The notes below the pieces were generated by a model that searched no databases, had not been told where the DNA came from, and saw only the letters and a program-made list of their open reading frames with translations. The translations under genes were made by a program, and so were the position numbers. Of a stretch of 64,000 bases of DNA, positions 45,519-55,085 are shown piece after piece. Positions within the stretch are counted from its first letter, which is position 1. Each line of letters begins with the position of its first letter. Source of the DNA: Micropruina sp. (GTDB lineage: Bacteria; Actinomycetota; Actinomycetes; Propionibacteriales; Propionibacteriaceae); the NCBI GenBank assembly GCA_016711105.1, contig JADJTO010000005.1:62001-126000 (forward strand). The letters are read 5' to 3'.

Positions 45519-46748
45519 CAGCGCAGCCGTAGTGCGCGAGTGAGGAATCGCACGGCATTGCCGGCGCCGTCCTCGGTGCGAATCTGAGCCCCGAGCTCCC
45601 GCGCTCGGGCGCGCACCTGGGGGCGTCCGGCGAACTCGATCGCAGACACACGTCCGCGTCCGAGACCTCCTCGAGGTGAACCGGCGCCGGGGCGACGCCG
45701 AGTTCGTGGGCGCGGCGTCCGAAGTACCAGTGGTCGATCGTGAGGGGCGTGATGAACTGAGGGACGTCGGCGACGAAGCCCAGCGCCTCGGTCCCGACGC
45801 CGCCGTGCATCAGCAGAGCAGTGCCCGAACAGTTGGTCGAAGGGCTCGAACCCGATGAACAGCACGCGCTTCGGGTCGTAAGCGGATTCGTCGACGCCCG
45901 CCAGCCGTGGCGCGATCACCCGTCCACCGGTGGCCAGAACCGAATCCAGCATCCGCTCGGTGTGCTCGCGAGCCGTGGTTGACGTGATTGAGCCGAGCCC
46001 GAAAGACGGGCGCATCGCCGGCGTCCACGAAGGACCGCACCTCAGGCGACAGCGTGGTGTTCGAGTGGAGGAACAGGTAGCCGGTGGTCGGCAGCCACGG
46101 GTTGCGCGCGTGGGCCGGCGCCAGCACCGGACTGACCGCGGTGAACATGGGGGTGGTCAACAGCGTCCGCCACAGTGCTGCGGGCGAAAGCGGACGCTCG
46201 CCCAGCCGGTCGGCGGCCACCTCCAGTCCGGGCATCAGCGCGTCCAACATGCCAGCGCTGGCCCGCATGCCGTCGAGCAGGTAGCGCCACCGGCGCCGCG
46301 AGTCGGGGGCGCCGAAGTGGCTGTCGCCGCGGCGCGTCGCAAACGACGGAGTGTGCTGCAGGAAGGCCATCGGCCGGCGGTGCCGGGCGTGCACCTGAAG
46401 GGCGAGCGGCATCACTATCGAACCGACGACGGCAGCGTCGCTGGTAGCCATCGCCTCCTCGAGGGGGTCGACCGCCGCCTCGGCGATCTGCTTGGCCCAG
46501 ATCGCTATGACCTCCTTGTGCCGGACGTCGTCGGCGCTCTGCCACGCCTCCATCAACTCGGGCTGCAGCGCCTGCGCCACCGACCAGTCGTAGGGCAGGG
46601 TCGGCAGCCCGTACGACTCGATCCAGCCGGCCAACTCCCCCACGCAGAGCACGGACACCTCGTGCCCCGCACGCTGGAGCGCCTGACCCAGCGGGATGAA
46701 GGGCTGGGTATCGCCGAAGCCACCCGCGGTGGCGAGAGTGATTCGCAC
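45518..46748 (-). CDS. Glycosyltransferase, GT1/UGT-like (frameshifted)
   Basis: An activated-sugar transferase of the sterol/macrolide glycosyltransferase type. GTG 46748 gives VRITLATAGGFGDTQPFIPL, the N-terminal acceptor domain. The C-terminal donor domain has ALLMHGGVGTEALGF (HGGxGT nucleotide-sugar motif) and PQFITPLTIDHWYFGRRAHELGV. Frames change near 46000, 45830 and 45640. It is translationally coupled to apbE; the acceptor is unknown. Confidence 0.82.
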
Positions 46749-46843
46749 CCAGGTGATCCTTCCATGCCGCCCGGTCAGGCCGGCACCGATAGAGAGGGCC
46801 GCTGAACGTGCATCCCGCGCCACGCACATGCGGCCGGCGGAAA

Positions 46844-46907
46844 CTCGCCGCCGATTGCAACGCTCGCCAGCGAAATTTCGGCGGCAACTGTTGCAGTCGG
46901 CGGCAAG
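46844..46907. repeat. Intergenic repeat family G, copy 2 (reversed)
   Basis: CTCGCCGCCGATTGCAACG, then TTTCGGCGGCAACTGTTGCAG and TCGGCGGCAAG. On the minus strand it has the same order of GCCGCCG/CGGCGGC units and spacing as 29482-29543. Confidence 0.6.
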
Positions 46908-46947
46908 CTCGGGCTGGGGCCCGCGGGGAACTCCACCGACAGAGCAG

Positions 46948-47268
46948 TCACAGTTGAAGGTGCAGGCGGAGCGCGTCCTCGAGTTGGGTCATCAGGTGGG
47001 TCGGCAGCCGACCGATCACGTGGCCGAGGCGTTCCACCGAGACCGAGCGCACCTGCTCGGCCTGAGCCTTCGAATCAACGTGGGTTCCGGTTTCTGCTGC
47101 GGGCAGGAGCACCTGAAACGGGAAGACTCGCGTGACGTTGCTGGTGATGGGCACCACGGTGACCACGCCGCGACCCAGCCTGGCCGAGTTGGCGTTGGCG
47201 TTGTCGTTGCTCACAATCACCGCCGGTCGGCGCTCCGGATCGGTCAGGCGGATCTCACCGCGCAGCAT
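46948..47268 (-). CDS. mazF: MazF/PemK-like endoribonuclease toxin
   Basis: An mRNA interferase of a type II toxin-antitoxin pair: MLRGEIRL, ERRPAVIVSNDNANANSARLG, GVVTVVPITSNVTRVFPFQV, KAQAEQVRSVSVERLG. The first loop is short: about 10 residues usually lie between GEIRL and RRPAV, including part of the active-site region, so activity may be impaired. ATG 47268 overlaps the antitoxin end by 14 bases. Confidence 0.85.
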   Translation of the reverse strand: MLRGEIRLTDPERRPAVIVSNDNANANSARLGRGVVTVVPITSNVTRVFPFQVLLPAAETGTHVDSKAQAEQVRSVSVERLGHVIGRLPTHLMTQLEDALRLHLQL

Positions 47269-47490
47269 CAGCGAGCCCGTCGCCAACAGTGGATTCCCAC
47301 GAGTGCGCCTCGCCTGAGGATTCCCATTCCTCCCACGCAGCCTCGTACGCCGCTTCCAGCTCAGGGTCTCCCAACAATCGGATCGCCTGCTGGATCGCTG
47401 CCGACCGTGAGGTCAGCCCGGCGGCCTGGCGTACTTGTCCAGGGCCGCGACCTCGCCTTCGGACAGGCTCACACTCAACTTCGGACTCAT
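47255..47490 (-). CDS. Ribbon-helix-helix antitoxin (MazE-like), one frameshift
   Basis: MSPKLSVSLSEGEVAALDKYAR is the DNA-binding ribbon-helix; after a one-base shift near 47430, AGLTSRSAAIQQAIRLLGD completes the fold and an acidic tail (EAAYEAAWEEWESSGEAHSW) would bind the toxin. ATG 47490 start. It precedes and overlaps mazF, the usual order. Confidence 0.82.
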
Positions 47491-47639
47491 GCCCCCAGAG
47501 TACTACCGGCATGACGACCCTGGTGCTCTCCGGGACGGCCGCCCTGTCTGATCAGTAAGTCCAAGGGTGTTGGCGGCGTGGCGGCGTCGGGATGTGGGGT
47601 GAGGGTGTCAGAGTCGTGTTCCTACTCCTCCAAGAACGG

Positions 47640-48475
47640 GGGTCCGGTGGACACCGTTTGGACACCCTCGCGACCGCACTCTATGTGACAGCTGTTGATC
47701 TGTTGAAGCCCACCCCGCACGTCCCGCAGCGTCCTGTGGTGGGAATCGCTCCGTTGATCAGTGATGCGGGTTGATCGGTTGGCGGTGATGCGGGCGCGCG
47801 GGGTCCGGTCGGGCCTTGGCTACGCGCCCACAGGACTCACTCGTCCTGCCCGGCCGGTCGGGTTACAACAAACAGCTCCAGGAAGCTAGCCAGCACGATC
47901 GCCGGCTGACCGGCCAGCTCGGCCAGCGACCAGCATCGCCGGCGACGGTGGGGGTCGCCGATTCGACCCCGGTCGAGTGCGGCCCGCTCCCGGAGACGCG
48001 AAACGCTCCGATCTGGCCGGGTGGGCCGGCGGCCTCCATTCCCGCTGGTTCCGGGGACTACGGCTGCCTGGTGTACCCTGGGTTGCCGCTGGGCTGGGGC
48101 GCTGACCGGCGCCAGCGGGCGTGACGTCCTGGAAGACCTCTCGCCACCACCCCGGCTCGCCGCCCGGGCCGGCCCCGGCGGTGATCGCCGACAAGGGCTA
48201 CCACGGCCGCGACTTCCCGAACACCGGCTCCACGGCGCCGGTATCGAACTGCTCCGGCCCGCACGCAAAGGCACCCAGCCGCAGCACGCGCTCTCCGGCC
48301 ACTACGCCAGGTCGGGTCCGTCAACGCACGTTGAAAGGCCAACTCGACCTCAACTATCCGGCGGCCGCACCCCCACCGGCGTGTGCGTCCGCCGCATCCT
48401 CGCGGCGCCATCTGGCACAACGCCAAGTCCGACGCTCCGATTCTAGCCGACCCCTGGATGTCATCTAGGGGGCAG
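47640..48475 (+). pseudogene. IS982-family transposase remnant
   Basis: Scattered segments in several frames match this transposase family in order: LDTLATALYVTAVDLLKPTP, RPVVGIAPLISDA, SGYNKQLQ, VADSTPVECG, VIADKGYHGRDF, GIELLRPARKG, LKGQLDL, GGRTPTGVCVRRIL and IWHNAKSDAPIL. Many indels, stops and at least one deletion of ~60 residues (near 47790) show real decay, beyond single-base errors. No terminal inverted repeats could be defined. Confidence 0.75.
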
Positions 48476-48591
48476 GGTTACCTCCCCCAGGCCGGGCGGT
48501 CGGGAGTAGCGTTTCTGCCGCAATCTTCTTCGAGTCACCGGGACCGGCATTGGGCGAGCAGCAGGCCAGGAAAGCGCAGGTGGATTGAGCG

Positions 48592-49132
48592 GTGCCGCCT
48601 GGGCTGCTCTGGGCACCCGTCGGCGCGGCGCTGGTGGCCGGGGTGGTCACGCTGGTGACCGTCTATCTTCCCGCCGGACGTCCGGTGGTGGGTATGCCTG
48701 CCAGCGAGGGCCCGGCTCCCCCGGTCGCGTCCAGCCCGGTTCGCTCCCCGGGCACCTCGGCGCCGTCCCCTGCTCCGCCGGTGCCGCGATCATCTCTTCT
48801 GGAACAGCTGACCGGCCGGTGCGCGGGGGAAGTGCAGGCGTCAGGGCGGACGTTCACGATGACCCTGGACATCCCCAACACCTGCGCCGAAGGTAAGCCC
48901 TGCGGCACGATGACCACCGACCTGCACGGCTGTGTCGGCGACCTGTGTGCTGGTGCGGATCAACGACGGGCCGCAGTTCGGCCTGGCCACGGTCGACCTC
49001 CACGACGGGAGTTCGTCCGCCTGTGAGCTGCGCTCGGGCGGTGGGGACTACTTCACTCTGGGCAGGGACGTGCTGGTCTACGCCACCGGCTACGACGGCA
49101 GCCGAAGCGGGAGACTTCGCCGGGTGGGCTGA
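48592..49132 (+). CDS. Membrane-anchored hypothetical protein (one frameshift)
   Basis: A single N-terminal membrane helix (LWAPVGAALVAGVVTLVTVYL), then a Pro/Ser-rich linker and an outer beta-rich domain with Cys (GRCAGEVQASGRTFTMTLD, NTCAEGKPCGTMTTDLHGCVGDLC). After a shift near 48950 it ends RINDGPQFGLATVDLHD...GRDVLVYATGYDGS. Layout resembles actinobacterial proteins with a sensor-like extracellular tail, but no family is recognised. Confidence 0.6.
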
Positions 49133-49251
49133 TCCGGGTTGGCTTGCCGGAGGATCCCCGGTCATGCTGGAGCGCGCTGCACTTTAGTGGAGTTCGGCCT
49201 GGAGGTGAGTCGGTTGCCCGAAGTAGATCCGCGTGATGAATCAATCTGGCG

Positions 49252-49557
49252 ATGGGTCGTCAGCACTACCGCTTCGCTCCCGAACGGCACGAGCATCGCT
49301 TTGTCACGGTCGCCGCTTACGACAACGAAGCCGACTTCGAGGCTGCCGTGGAGACGCTCAGGAAGTCATCGGGCCGGGTCGATAGCCGTGACCGGGATCG
49401 CGCCGAACACGTCTGCGGCGTGGTCTGGCCGCCGGGCCATCAGGCCGAACAGGCGTTCGGGCGCACCGTCCGGAAGGCGATGCACCATGGCGTGGATCCG
49501 CGGAGGGTGCCGCTGGAGGCCCCGCTCCTCGAACGTGAGCTTCTTCGGCTGGGATGA
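49252..49557 (+). CDS. Hypothetical protein, 101 aa
   Basis: An open frame with coding-like high third-position GC: HYRFAPERHEHRFVTVAAYD, EADFEAAVETLRK, CGVVWPPGHQAEQAFGR, RRVPLEAPLLERELLRLG. Start ATG 49252 lacks a clear ribosome site. I do not recognise the family. The opposite strand is also open here, so the assignment is tentative. Confidence 0.4.
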   Translation: MGRQHYRFAPERHEHRFVTVAAYDNEADFEAAVETLRKSSGRVDSRDRDRAEHVCGVVWPPGHQAEQAFGRTVRKAMHHGVDPRRVPLEAPLLERELLRLG

Positions 49558-49789
49558 GGACGGGAGCACCTGGTCGCCTAGCAGGCGGCGAATCGCCGAG
49601 CCGCCACCAGTGGCTGAACGTCCGGCATGAACCCCGAGGTCACGCTGGGGCGGCTTGCACTCCGCACGATGCCCCTTCCTGGACGAAGCCCGCGGCCAGA
49701 GCCACGTGACGTGACGCCAGGTTGTTGGCGCGATGGCCCAGCTCAGGCCGGTCGGCTGCGCAGCGGTCCCGTGCCCAGCACGGAGGTTG

Positions 49790-50182
49790 CTGATCATGGC
49801 CTGGTGGTCGTCCGACTTGGGTTCGGGGTTCTGGTCCAGCCGAAGCAAGGTTCCATCCGGGTCGAGCAGGGCGCCGATCCGCATTCCGGACGTTTCAGGT
49901 CAGGGCGGCTCGATGCGTAGCCGCAACGGTCGTCTCGGGAATCCCGGCGTGTCGGCATTGACCGTAGAAGGCGTCCCAGGTCGTCAAGGCGAAGGCAGGA
50001 CCCGAACGACGAGGTTGCCGGTCGAGATCGGCGTAGGGGAAGAACTCAAGGGTGGGGCTGCCGCGACTGAGGATCAGCCATGTGAGTCCTGAAACACGGG
50101 CTCGGACCCGAGTGCCGCGTAGAACGCGATCGTCGCTTCGAAACTGCTGCGACGGCAGGTTCGGGGTGGCGTGATCAAGCAT
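49790..50182 (-). CDS. VOC-family (bleomycin-resistance-like) protein, frameshifted
   Basis: MLDHATPNLPSQQF at ATG 50182; in the next frame EATIAFYAALGSEPVFQDS, back to LTWLILSRGSPTLEFFPYAD, then WDAFYGQCRHAGIPE and, after another shift, GALLDPDGTLLRLDQNPEP. Order and motifs match small glyoxalase/bleomycin-resistance proteins of about 120 aa. The 3' end is uncertain; the open frame runs further left without family similarity. Confidence 0.65.
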
Positions 50183-50297
50183 TCTCGACCGTAGCATCCG
50201 ACTCGCGCGTCTTGGTAGTGAGGCGTGCCGCCTCAGCTGCGGCCGCGGAGTCGCCCAGCGCGTAGCGTGTGGCCCAACTTTTACGAGAGTGCCCGCG

Positions 50298-50847
50298 ATG
50301 GCGACCTACACAGTCGACTTGTTCACCACCCTGGACGGCTGCGGCGAGGGTCGGATCGCCTACTGGGGCAAGGGCGGCCCCGAGCTGACCGAGCAGCGGG
50401 TCCGCACCTACGCCGATGATAATCAGACCCTGGTCTTCGGGCCGAACACCTACCGCCTGATGGCGCGCTTCGCCCCCAGCGAGGCGGATCCGAGCTTCGT
50501 GCCGCTCAACGCCGCCCGGAAGCTCGTGATCTCCCGCACGCTGGAAGGGCCGCTCACCTGGGCGAACTCGACGCTCATCTCCGAGGACGCGCTCGACGCG
50601 GTTCCCCGGCTGAAGGCGGAATCGCCCGTCCCGCTGCGCTCCCATGGCAGCATCAGGATGAACCGCGCACTGCTCGCCGCCGGCTTGGTGGATCGGCTGG
50701 AGATCATGGTGTTCCCCGTCATCACCGGTGCGACGGGATCCCTGTCGATCCTGGCCGGCCTGCCCGACATCGACCTGGAGCTGATCGACTCACGGGTGTT
50801 CCGACGGACGCATCCAACAACTCATCTACCTCCCGACCCTCCGCTGA
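50298..50847 (+). CDS. Dihydrofolate-reductase-family / RibD C-terminal-like reductase (one frameshift)
   Basis: MATYTVDLFTTLDGCGEGR, FGPNTYRLMARF, KLVISRTLEGPLTWANSTL, GSIRMNRALLAAGLVDRLEIMVFPVITG match the RibD-C/YyaP-like family, NADPH reductases of unknown substrate. A one-base loss near 50805 separates the usual C-terminus (VFDGRIQQLIYLPTLR, stop at 50847). ATG 50298 start; it is divergent from the VOC gene. Confidence 0.82.
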
Positions 50848-50849
50848 GC

Positions 50850-51119
50850 AGCCCGGGCCACAGTCGATCTTCGCCCGAAACTTCTCGGTCATCGCGTCAC
50901 TGAAGCCCCATGCCTCATCGTTCAGGAATTTCGCCGAGTCTTTCCCGGTAACCGGGCGAAAGGCCGGAGCCTGACCCGAACACCAGCAGGGCACGAGCCC
51001 CTCACGTTCGCCTTCGGCCGTGGACAGGCCGGACACCAGTGGCCTTGTTTGAACTCCAGCTGCCCGAGGCGTAGTACCGGAGTCCCGCGCACACCCTGTC
51101 CACCGGATTCGCAGGCCAC
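50850..51119 (-). CDS. Hypothetical Cys-rich protein (frameshifted, boundaries uncertain)
   Basis: LRLGQLEFKQGHWCPACP in one frame and GLVPCWCSGQAPAFRPV, KDSAKFLNDEAWGFSDAM, KFRAKIDCGPGCSAEG in another read like one protein with paired Cys. I do not recognise it. It lies between the DHFR-like gene and the IS21 left end. Confidence 0.35.
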
Positions 51120-51363
51120 CCCAGCGTCACGGGTTTGCGGGAGTCCGTAACTGCTCGCCCGCGCCGTCTGTCCATGGCCACCGTAACCTCCTTGTAGGCG
51201 GCCAGTTGATCTCCTCTCTGGCGTGGTCGTGGTCTCCCCGTTCCGTGGCCAGCTGATCTCCCCTGCCGTGTTGGGGGTCGACGGCGTTGTCGGCCCTCAC
51301 TGGTGGTGTCTGTCCGGATAGCCCTGCGGTGCTGACTGCACTGGGAAGGGGTCCGGCGACACC

Positions 51364-52808
51364 GTGAAGAAGAACGGCAAACAGACAATGGAAATCTTGG
51401 AAGCATTCGACAAGACGAAGAGCGCGCACAGCGCGGCGAAGTTACCGGCTGTGACCCGAAGACGGTCCGCCGGTTGGTGGCCCGTCGGGAGGCCGGGTTG
51501 GGCGTGGACGCGCCAGATCGAGCGGCCCCGGCTGGTGGACGGGCACACCGACCTGGTGGTGCAGCTGGTCAACGGTCCGACGGCACGATCCGCGCCGACG
51601 TGGCGCACGAGAAGCTGGTGGCGTGCGGCTATGAAGGATCCGAGCGGACGACCCGCCGGGCGGCTCGCGTCAGCGAAGGCCGGCTGGCGCCTCCGGCACG
51701 CCCGTTCAGACCGGCCGTGGATCACGGTGCCTGGCATGTGGTGCCAGATCGACTGGGAGGTGATGGGCCGAAGGTGCGCGACCTCAACGGTCGGCTCCGG
51801 CCAGGTGTTGTTCGTGGCCTGGGTGGCCTGGTCCCGGTTCCGGGTGGTGATCCCGTGCTGGGACCAGACGTCGGAGTCGTTGGCGACCTGCCTGGACTCG
51901 ATGTTCCGGCTGGTCGGCGGCGTCACTGACTACGTGTTGACCGACAACGCCAAGACGGTCACCCGTGCAACACATTGCCGGGGTGCCGGTGCGGCACCCG
52001 CTGATGGTCGACATCGGACGCCATTACGGGCACGACGGTGCACACGTGCGTGCCGTACGACCTGAGTCCAAGGGGTGGGGAGTGTGAGTCGTCGGTGAAG
52101 ATCGCGAAGGCGGACCTGTTGCCGAAGAAGAGACGAACCCGCCGCGCCGAGTACGCGTCGATGGACGAGCTCGCCCAGGCGTGTGGAGTTCATGGGCAAG
52201 TGGGTCAACGGCCGGGTCCACCAGGTCACCCGCCGCCGCCCCGACGACGCCCTCGTCGTGGAGCGGGAGTTCCTGCACCCCGTCCCCACCGAAACCCCCA
52301 CGACAGCCCTCGGGCGAAGCCCGGATCGTCGCCGCGGACCAGACAGTGTCGTTCGGATCAGTGCGGTACTCGGTGCCGCCGAAGCTGCAGGGCGCCCGCG
52401 TGTGGTCACCGTGCAGGGCGACGAGGTCGTCGTCCGGGCGGACGCCCGCCGGCTCGCCGTGGTGCCCGACTGGGCCCAGGGTCGGGGCTGGTTTCCAGAG
52501 GTCGCCCGACACTTGACGTCGACGCCGGGGAACCCGCGGATCAACCTGTCCCATTACCCCGACCATCCGCAGAACCCGACGGCACCCCCGCCACCCCGAA
52601 ACCCCGCGCGGGTTCGTTGTTGGAACAGGTGTTCCTATCGATCCAGCCGGCTGCGGAGTTGCGGCTGATCGCCGCGTGCGCCCAGGTGTGGAACGCATCG
52701 GAGTCGAAGATGCGCGCCATCGTCGACCTGGCGCGGTGCGGGGCAGCCCCTCGCCTGCAAGAATCCCTCGAAACAGCCGTCCAAGCCGGCCGGTGGCTGG
52801 TGGGGTGA
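51364..52808 (+). CDS. istA: IS21 transposase IstA (several frameshifts)
   Basis: DDE transposase: VKKNGKQTMEILEAFDKTKS opens with the helix-turn-helix region, then CDPKTVRRLVARR in another frame. The catalytic core includes MWCQIDWEVMG (first Asp), YVLTDNAKTVT (second Asp) and ESSVKIAKADLLP (Glu region), and a C-terminal segment follows (EFMGKWVNGRVHQVTRRRP, NASESKMRAIVDLARCG). Frames change near 51440, 51570, 51660, 51980, 52080, 52190 and 52320. Confidence 0.83.
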
Positions 52809-52949
52809 TGTGGAGTCGATCGCCGGTTCATCGCCACCACCGGCAGCCACCACGACCCGATGGTCATCGCCGGCAGAGTACGCCTCGACCCAACCCGGCA
52901 CCGGCGGGTGGGCCGGATTCACCAACACGACCCCGACAGGAGCGACCCG

Positions 52950-53704
52950 ATGATCACCGACAGCACCGCACCACCCCTGCCAGAGGCCCTCGACGCGGCG
53001 CTGCGGAGGATGCGGCTGCCGTACCTCCGCCACGCAGCCCCCGACGTGCTCGCCACCGCCAGGGCACAACGCTGGGACCCCGCCGAAGTCGTCCGCGTGC
53101 TCCTCGCCGAAGAGATCCGCGGCCGCGACCAGGCCACCCGCACCAGCCGCCCGCAAACTAGCCAGGGCTGCCAGCCGGGAAGACGTTCCAAGCCTGGCGG
53201 GAGTCCGATTGCGTCATCGCCGAAGCCACCCAATCCGGTCTGGCGTCCCTGGAATGGATCGGTCGGCACGAGAACCTGGCCATCGCCGGCCCGTCCGGCA
53301 CCGGCAAGACCCACTTCGTCGAAGCACGCGCCCACAAGGCCATCGACCAGGACCTGAAGGTCGCCTGGTTCACCCTGGAATCGTTGACCGCCCAGAACAC
53401 CAGGGCGAACGCCGACGGCATCGCCCGCACCGTCGCCGGATCACCCGCGCCGACCTGGTCGTCATCGATGACATTGGCATGCTTCCCGCCGGCAGGCTGC
53501 CGCCGAAGCGTTCTACCGGGTCGTCGAGGCCGCCTACGAACGTTGCCGATCGCCGTCACCAGCAACATCCACCTCCGGGTTCGACGCCCTCATGCCCAAA
53601 ACGCTGGCCACCGCCGCCGTCGACCGACTCCCCACCACGCCCACGTCATCATCACCGAGGGCAACTCACCCGACCGTCCGACGCCGTCGCCGGAAGGGGC
53701 GTGA
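52950..53704 (+). CDS. istB: IS21 helper ATPase IstB (several frameshifts)
   Basis: AAA+ ATPase that directs IstA: PPLPEALDAALRRMRLPYLR, then IGRHENLAIAGPSGTGKTHF (Walker A), LVVIDDIGMLPAG (Walker B) and PIAVTSNIH (sensor I) in successive frames. ATG 52950 has GACAGGAG upstream. Frames change near 53155, 53440 and 53540. Confidence 0.85.
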
Positions 53705-53817
53705 TGCCCCTGACCTGAACCCCGGGCAGGAGATCAGCTGGCCACCAAAGGGACATCACGTGACCACCCACAGGACATCACGCGACCGCCCACAGGAAGT
53801 CCCACTGGCCATCGACA

Positions 53818-53927
53818 ATGGTGTCGATCGAGAACGGTCCGACCATGCCGAGCCCGGCCAGGATGACCAGAATCATCGGCTGCGGCGGGAGCTTCACGGA
53901 CGTGGTGGTATCGGTCGAGTCGGACAC
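53818..53927 (-). pseudogene. N-terminal stub of a Bcr/CflA-type MFS transporter cut by IS21
   Basis: GTG 53927 begins MSDSTDTTTSVKLPPQP followed by the first helix MILVILAGLGMVGPFSIDT, typical of drug-efflux MFS N-termini. After about 37 codons the frame enters the IS21 right end. The rest of the gene is not found on the far side of the element. Confidence 0.5.
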
Positions 53928-54209
53928 CTGGCACAGTCTGCCACCAGCCACTGACAAGAACCCTGGTCGCGGTGCCCACCATCAACCGCCCGCGCCCCGG
54001 CCCACCGTCCCTCGGCCGGCGCCAGGGTCGCTCCATCCGCGTCCTGCTGCGGGCGGAGGGTGCGGCTTGCGGGTCAGGTGCCCGGATGGCGAACTGGTCG
54101 GGCGACTCACAGCCCGCTGGGCGCGGACGGGTGCGCCACCCCCGGCACGGACGCAGCGGTGCCGATTTAGAAAAGCCGCAGCTTGCGTAATCAGCGTCCG
54201 CGTCCTAAG
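53928..54209. other. Non-coding stretch before the iron-uptake operon
   Basis: There is no gene I can support. It contains a partial family H repeat at 54037-54084; the rest is GC-rich with no clear feature until the iron box. Confidence 0.5.
54037..54084. repeat. Intergenic repeat family H, partial copy
   Basis: Begins with the 19 bases CCGCGTCCTGCTGCGGGCG, identical to 57773-57791, then TTGCGGG and GTGCCC at matching spacing. It covers only the right two thirds of the element. Confidence 0.6.
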
Positions 54210-54228
54210 TTAGGTGAGCCTTACCTCA
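54210..54228. promoter_or_regulatory. DtxR/IdeR-type iron box
   Basis: TTAGGTGAGCCTTACCTCA agrees at 15 of 19 positions with the DtxR/IdeR consensus TTAGGTTAGGCTAACCTAA and is 20 bases before efeU. Repression by Fe(II)-bound DtxR/IdeR is therefore expected. Confidence 0.85.
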
Positions 54229-54247
54229 CAAACACGTCAGGACAGCG

Positions 54248-55085
54248 ATGCTCGGGAATCTTCTGATCGGCCTCCGGGAGGGCCTGGAGGCGGGACTTGT
54301 GGTCTCGATCCTCGCCGCCTACGTGGTGAAAACCGACCGCCGCCACCTGCTGCCCCAGCTCTGGCAGGGGGTCCTCACCGCGATCGGGATCTCGCTGGCC
54401 TTCGGCGCCCTGCTCACGTTCGGCCCGAAAGGCCTGACCTTCGAGGCACAGGAACTGATCGGCGGCGGGCTGTCGATCATCGCGGTCGGCTTCGTCACCT
54501 GGATGATCTTCTGGATGGCCAGCGCCGGAAAGCGACTGGCCGGCGAACTTCGCGGTCTGATCGACGGCGCGGACGGCACACGGTGGTCCATCGGTGTCAT
54601 CGCCCTCCTGGCCGTGGGCCGCGAAGGACTGGAGACGGCACTCTTCATCTGGGCCGCCACCCAGGCCGCTGCCCGCTCCGCCGACTCCACTGTCGATCCG
54701 CTGTTCGGGGCCCTGGTCGGCTTGCTCTTAGCCGCTGCCCTGACCTACGCGATCTACCGCGGCGTGGTTCGAATCAACCTGAGCCGGTTCTTCACCATCA
54801 CCGGCGCGCTGCTGATCCTGGTCGCGGCCGGGGTGCTTGCCTACGGCATCCACGACCTGCAGGAGGCCCGCTTGCCCGGGCTGAACACGCTCGCCTACGA
54901 CGTGTCCGCGTGGATCGGGCCGTCCAGCCTGCTCGGCACACTGCTCAAAGGCATCTTCAACTTCTCGCCCTCGGCCTCCGTCCTGGAGGTAACCGCCTGG
55001 GCGCTCTACGTCGTGATCGTCGGCTTCTTCTTCGCGCGCGCGGCCGCTCCCCAAGCCAGCTCAACCTCCCCTGCCCGTCCCTTGA
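54248..55085 (+). CDS. efeU: Iron permease EfeU (FTR1 family), one frameshift at the 3' end
   Basis: High-affinity ferrous iron permease with seven membrane helices. The two REXXE iron-site motifs are LREGLEAG near residue 9 and GREGLETAL near 121. A one-base loss near 55060 is likely: the corrected end is AAAPKPAQPPLPVP with TGA at 55085, whereas the uncorrected frame reads on for 30 unrelated residues. It is first in efeUOB, directly after the iron box. Confidence 0.92.

Larger units (their letters stand above)
51169..53817. mobile_element. IS21-family insertion sequence
   Basis: About 2.65 kb with istA-istB. The ends share an imperfect inverted repeat (TGTCCATGGCCA at 51169; complement of TGTCGATGGCCA at 53817). 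An inner 16-base inverted pair TGGCCAGCTGATCTCC lies at 51246-51261 and 53729-53744, with a further variant at 51200-51214. The right end has two tandem 22-base repeats (53751-53772, 53773-53794). No target duplication is visible, and the right flank is the N-terminal stub of a transporter gene. Confidence 0.82.

Noticed and set aside
47816..48124. Novel small genes between mazEF and the membrane protein
   Set aside because: Segments align in order with IS982-type transposase motifs, so they are remnants of one gene.
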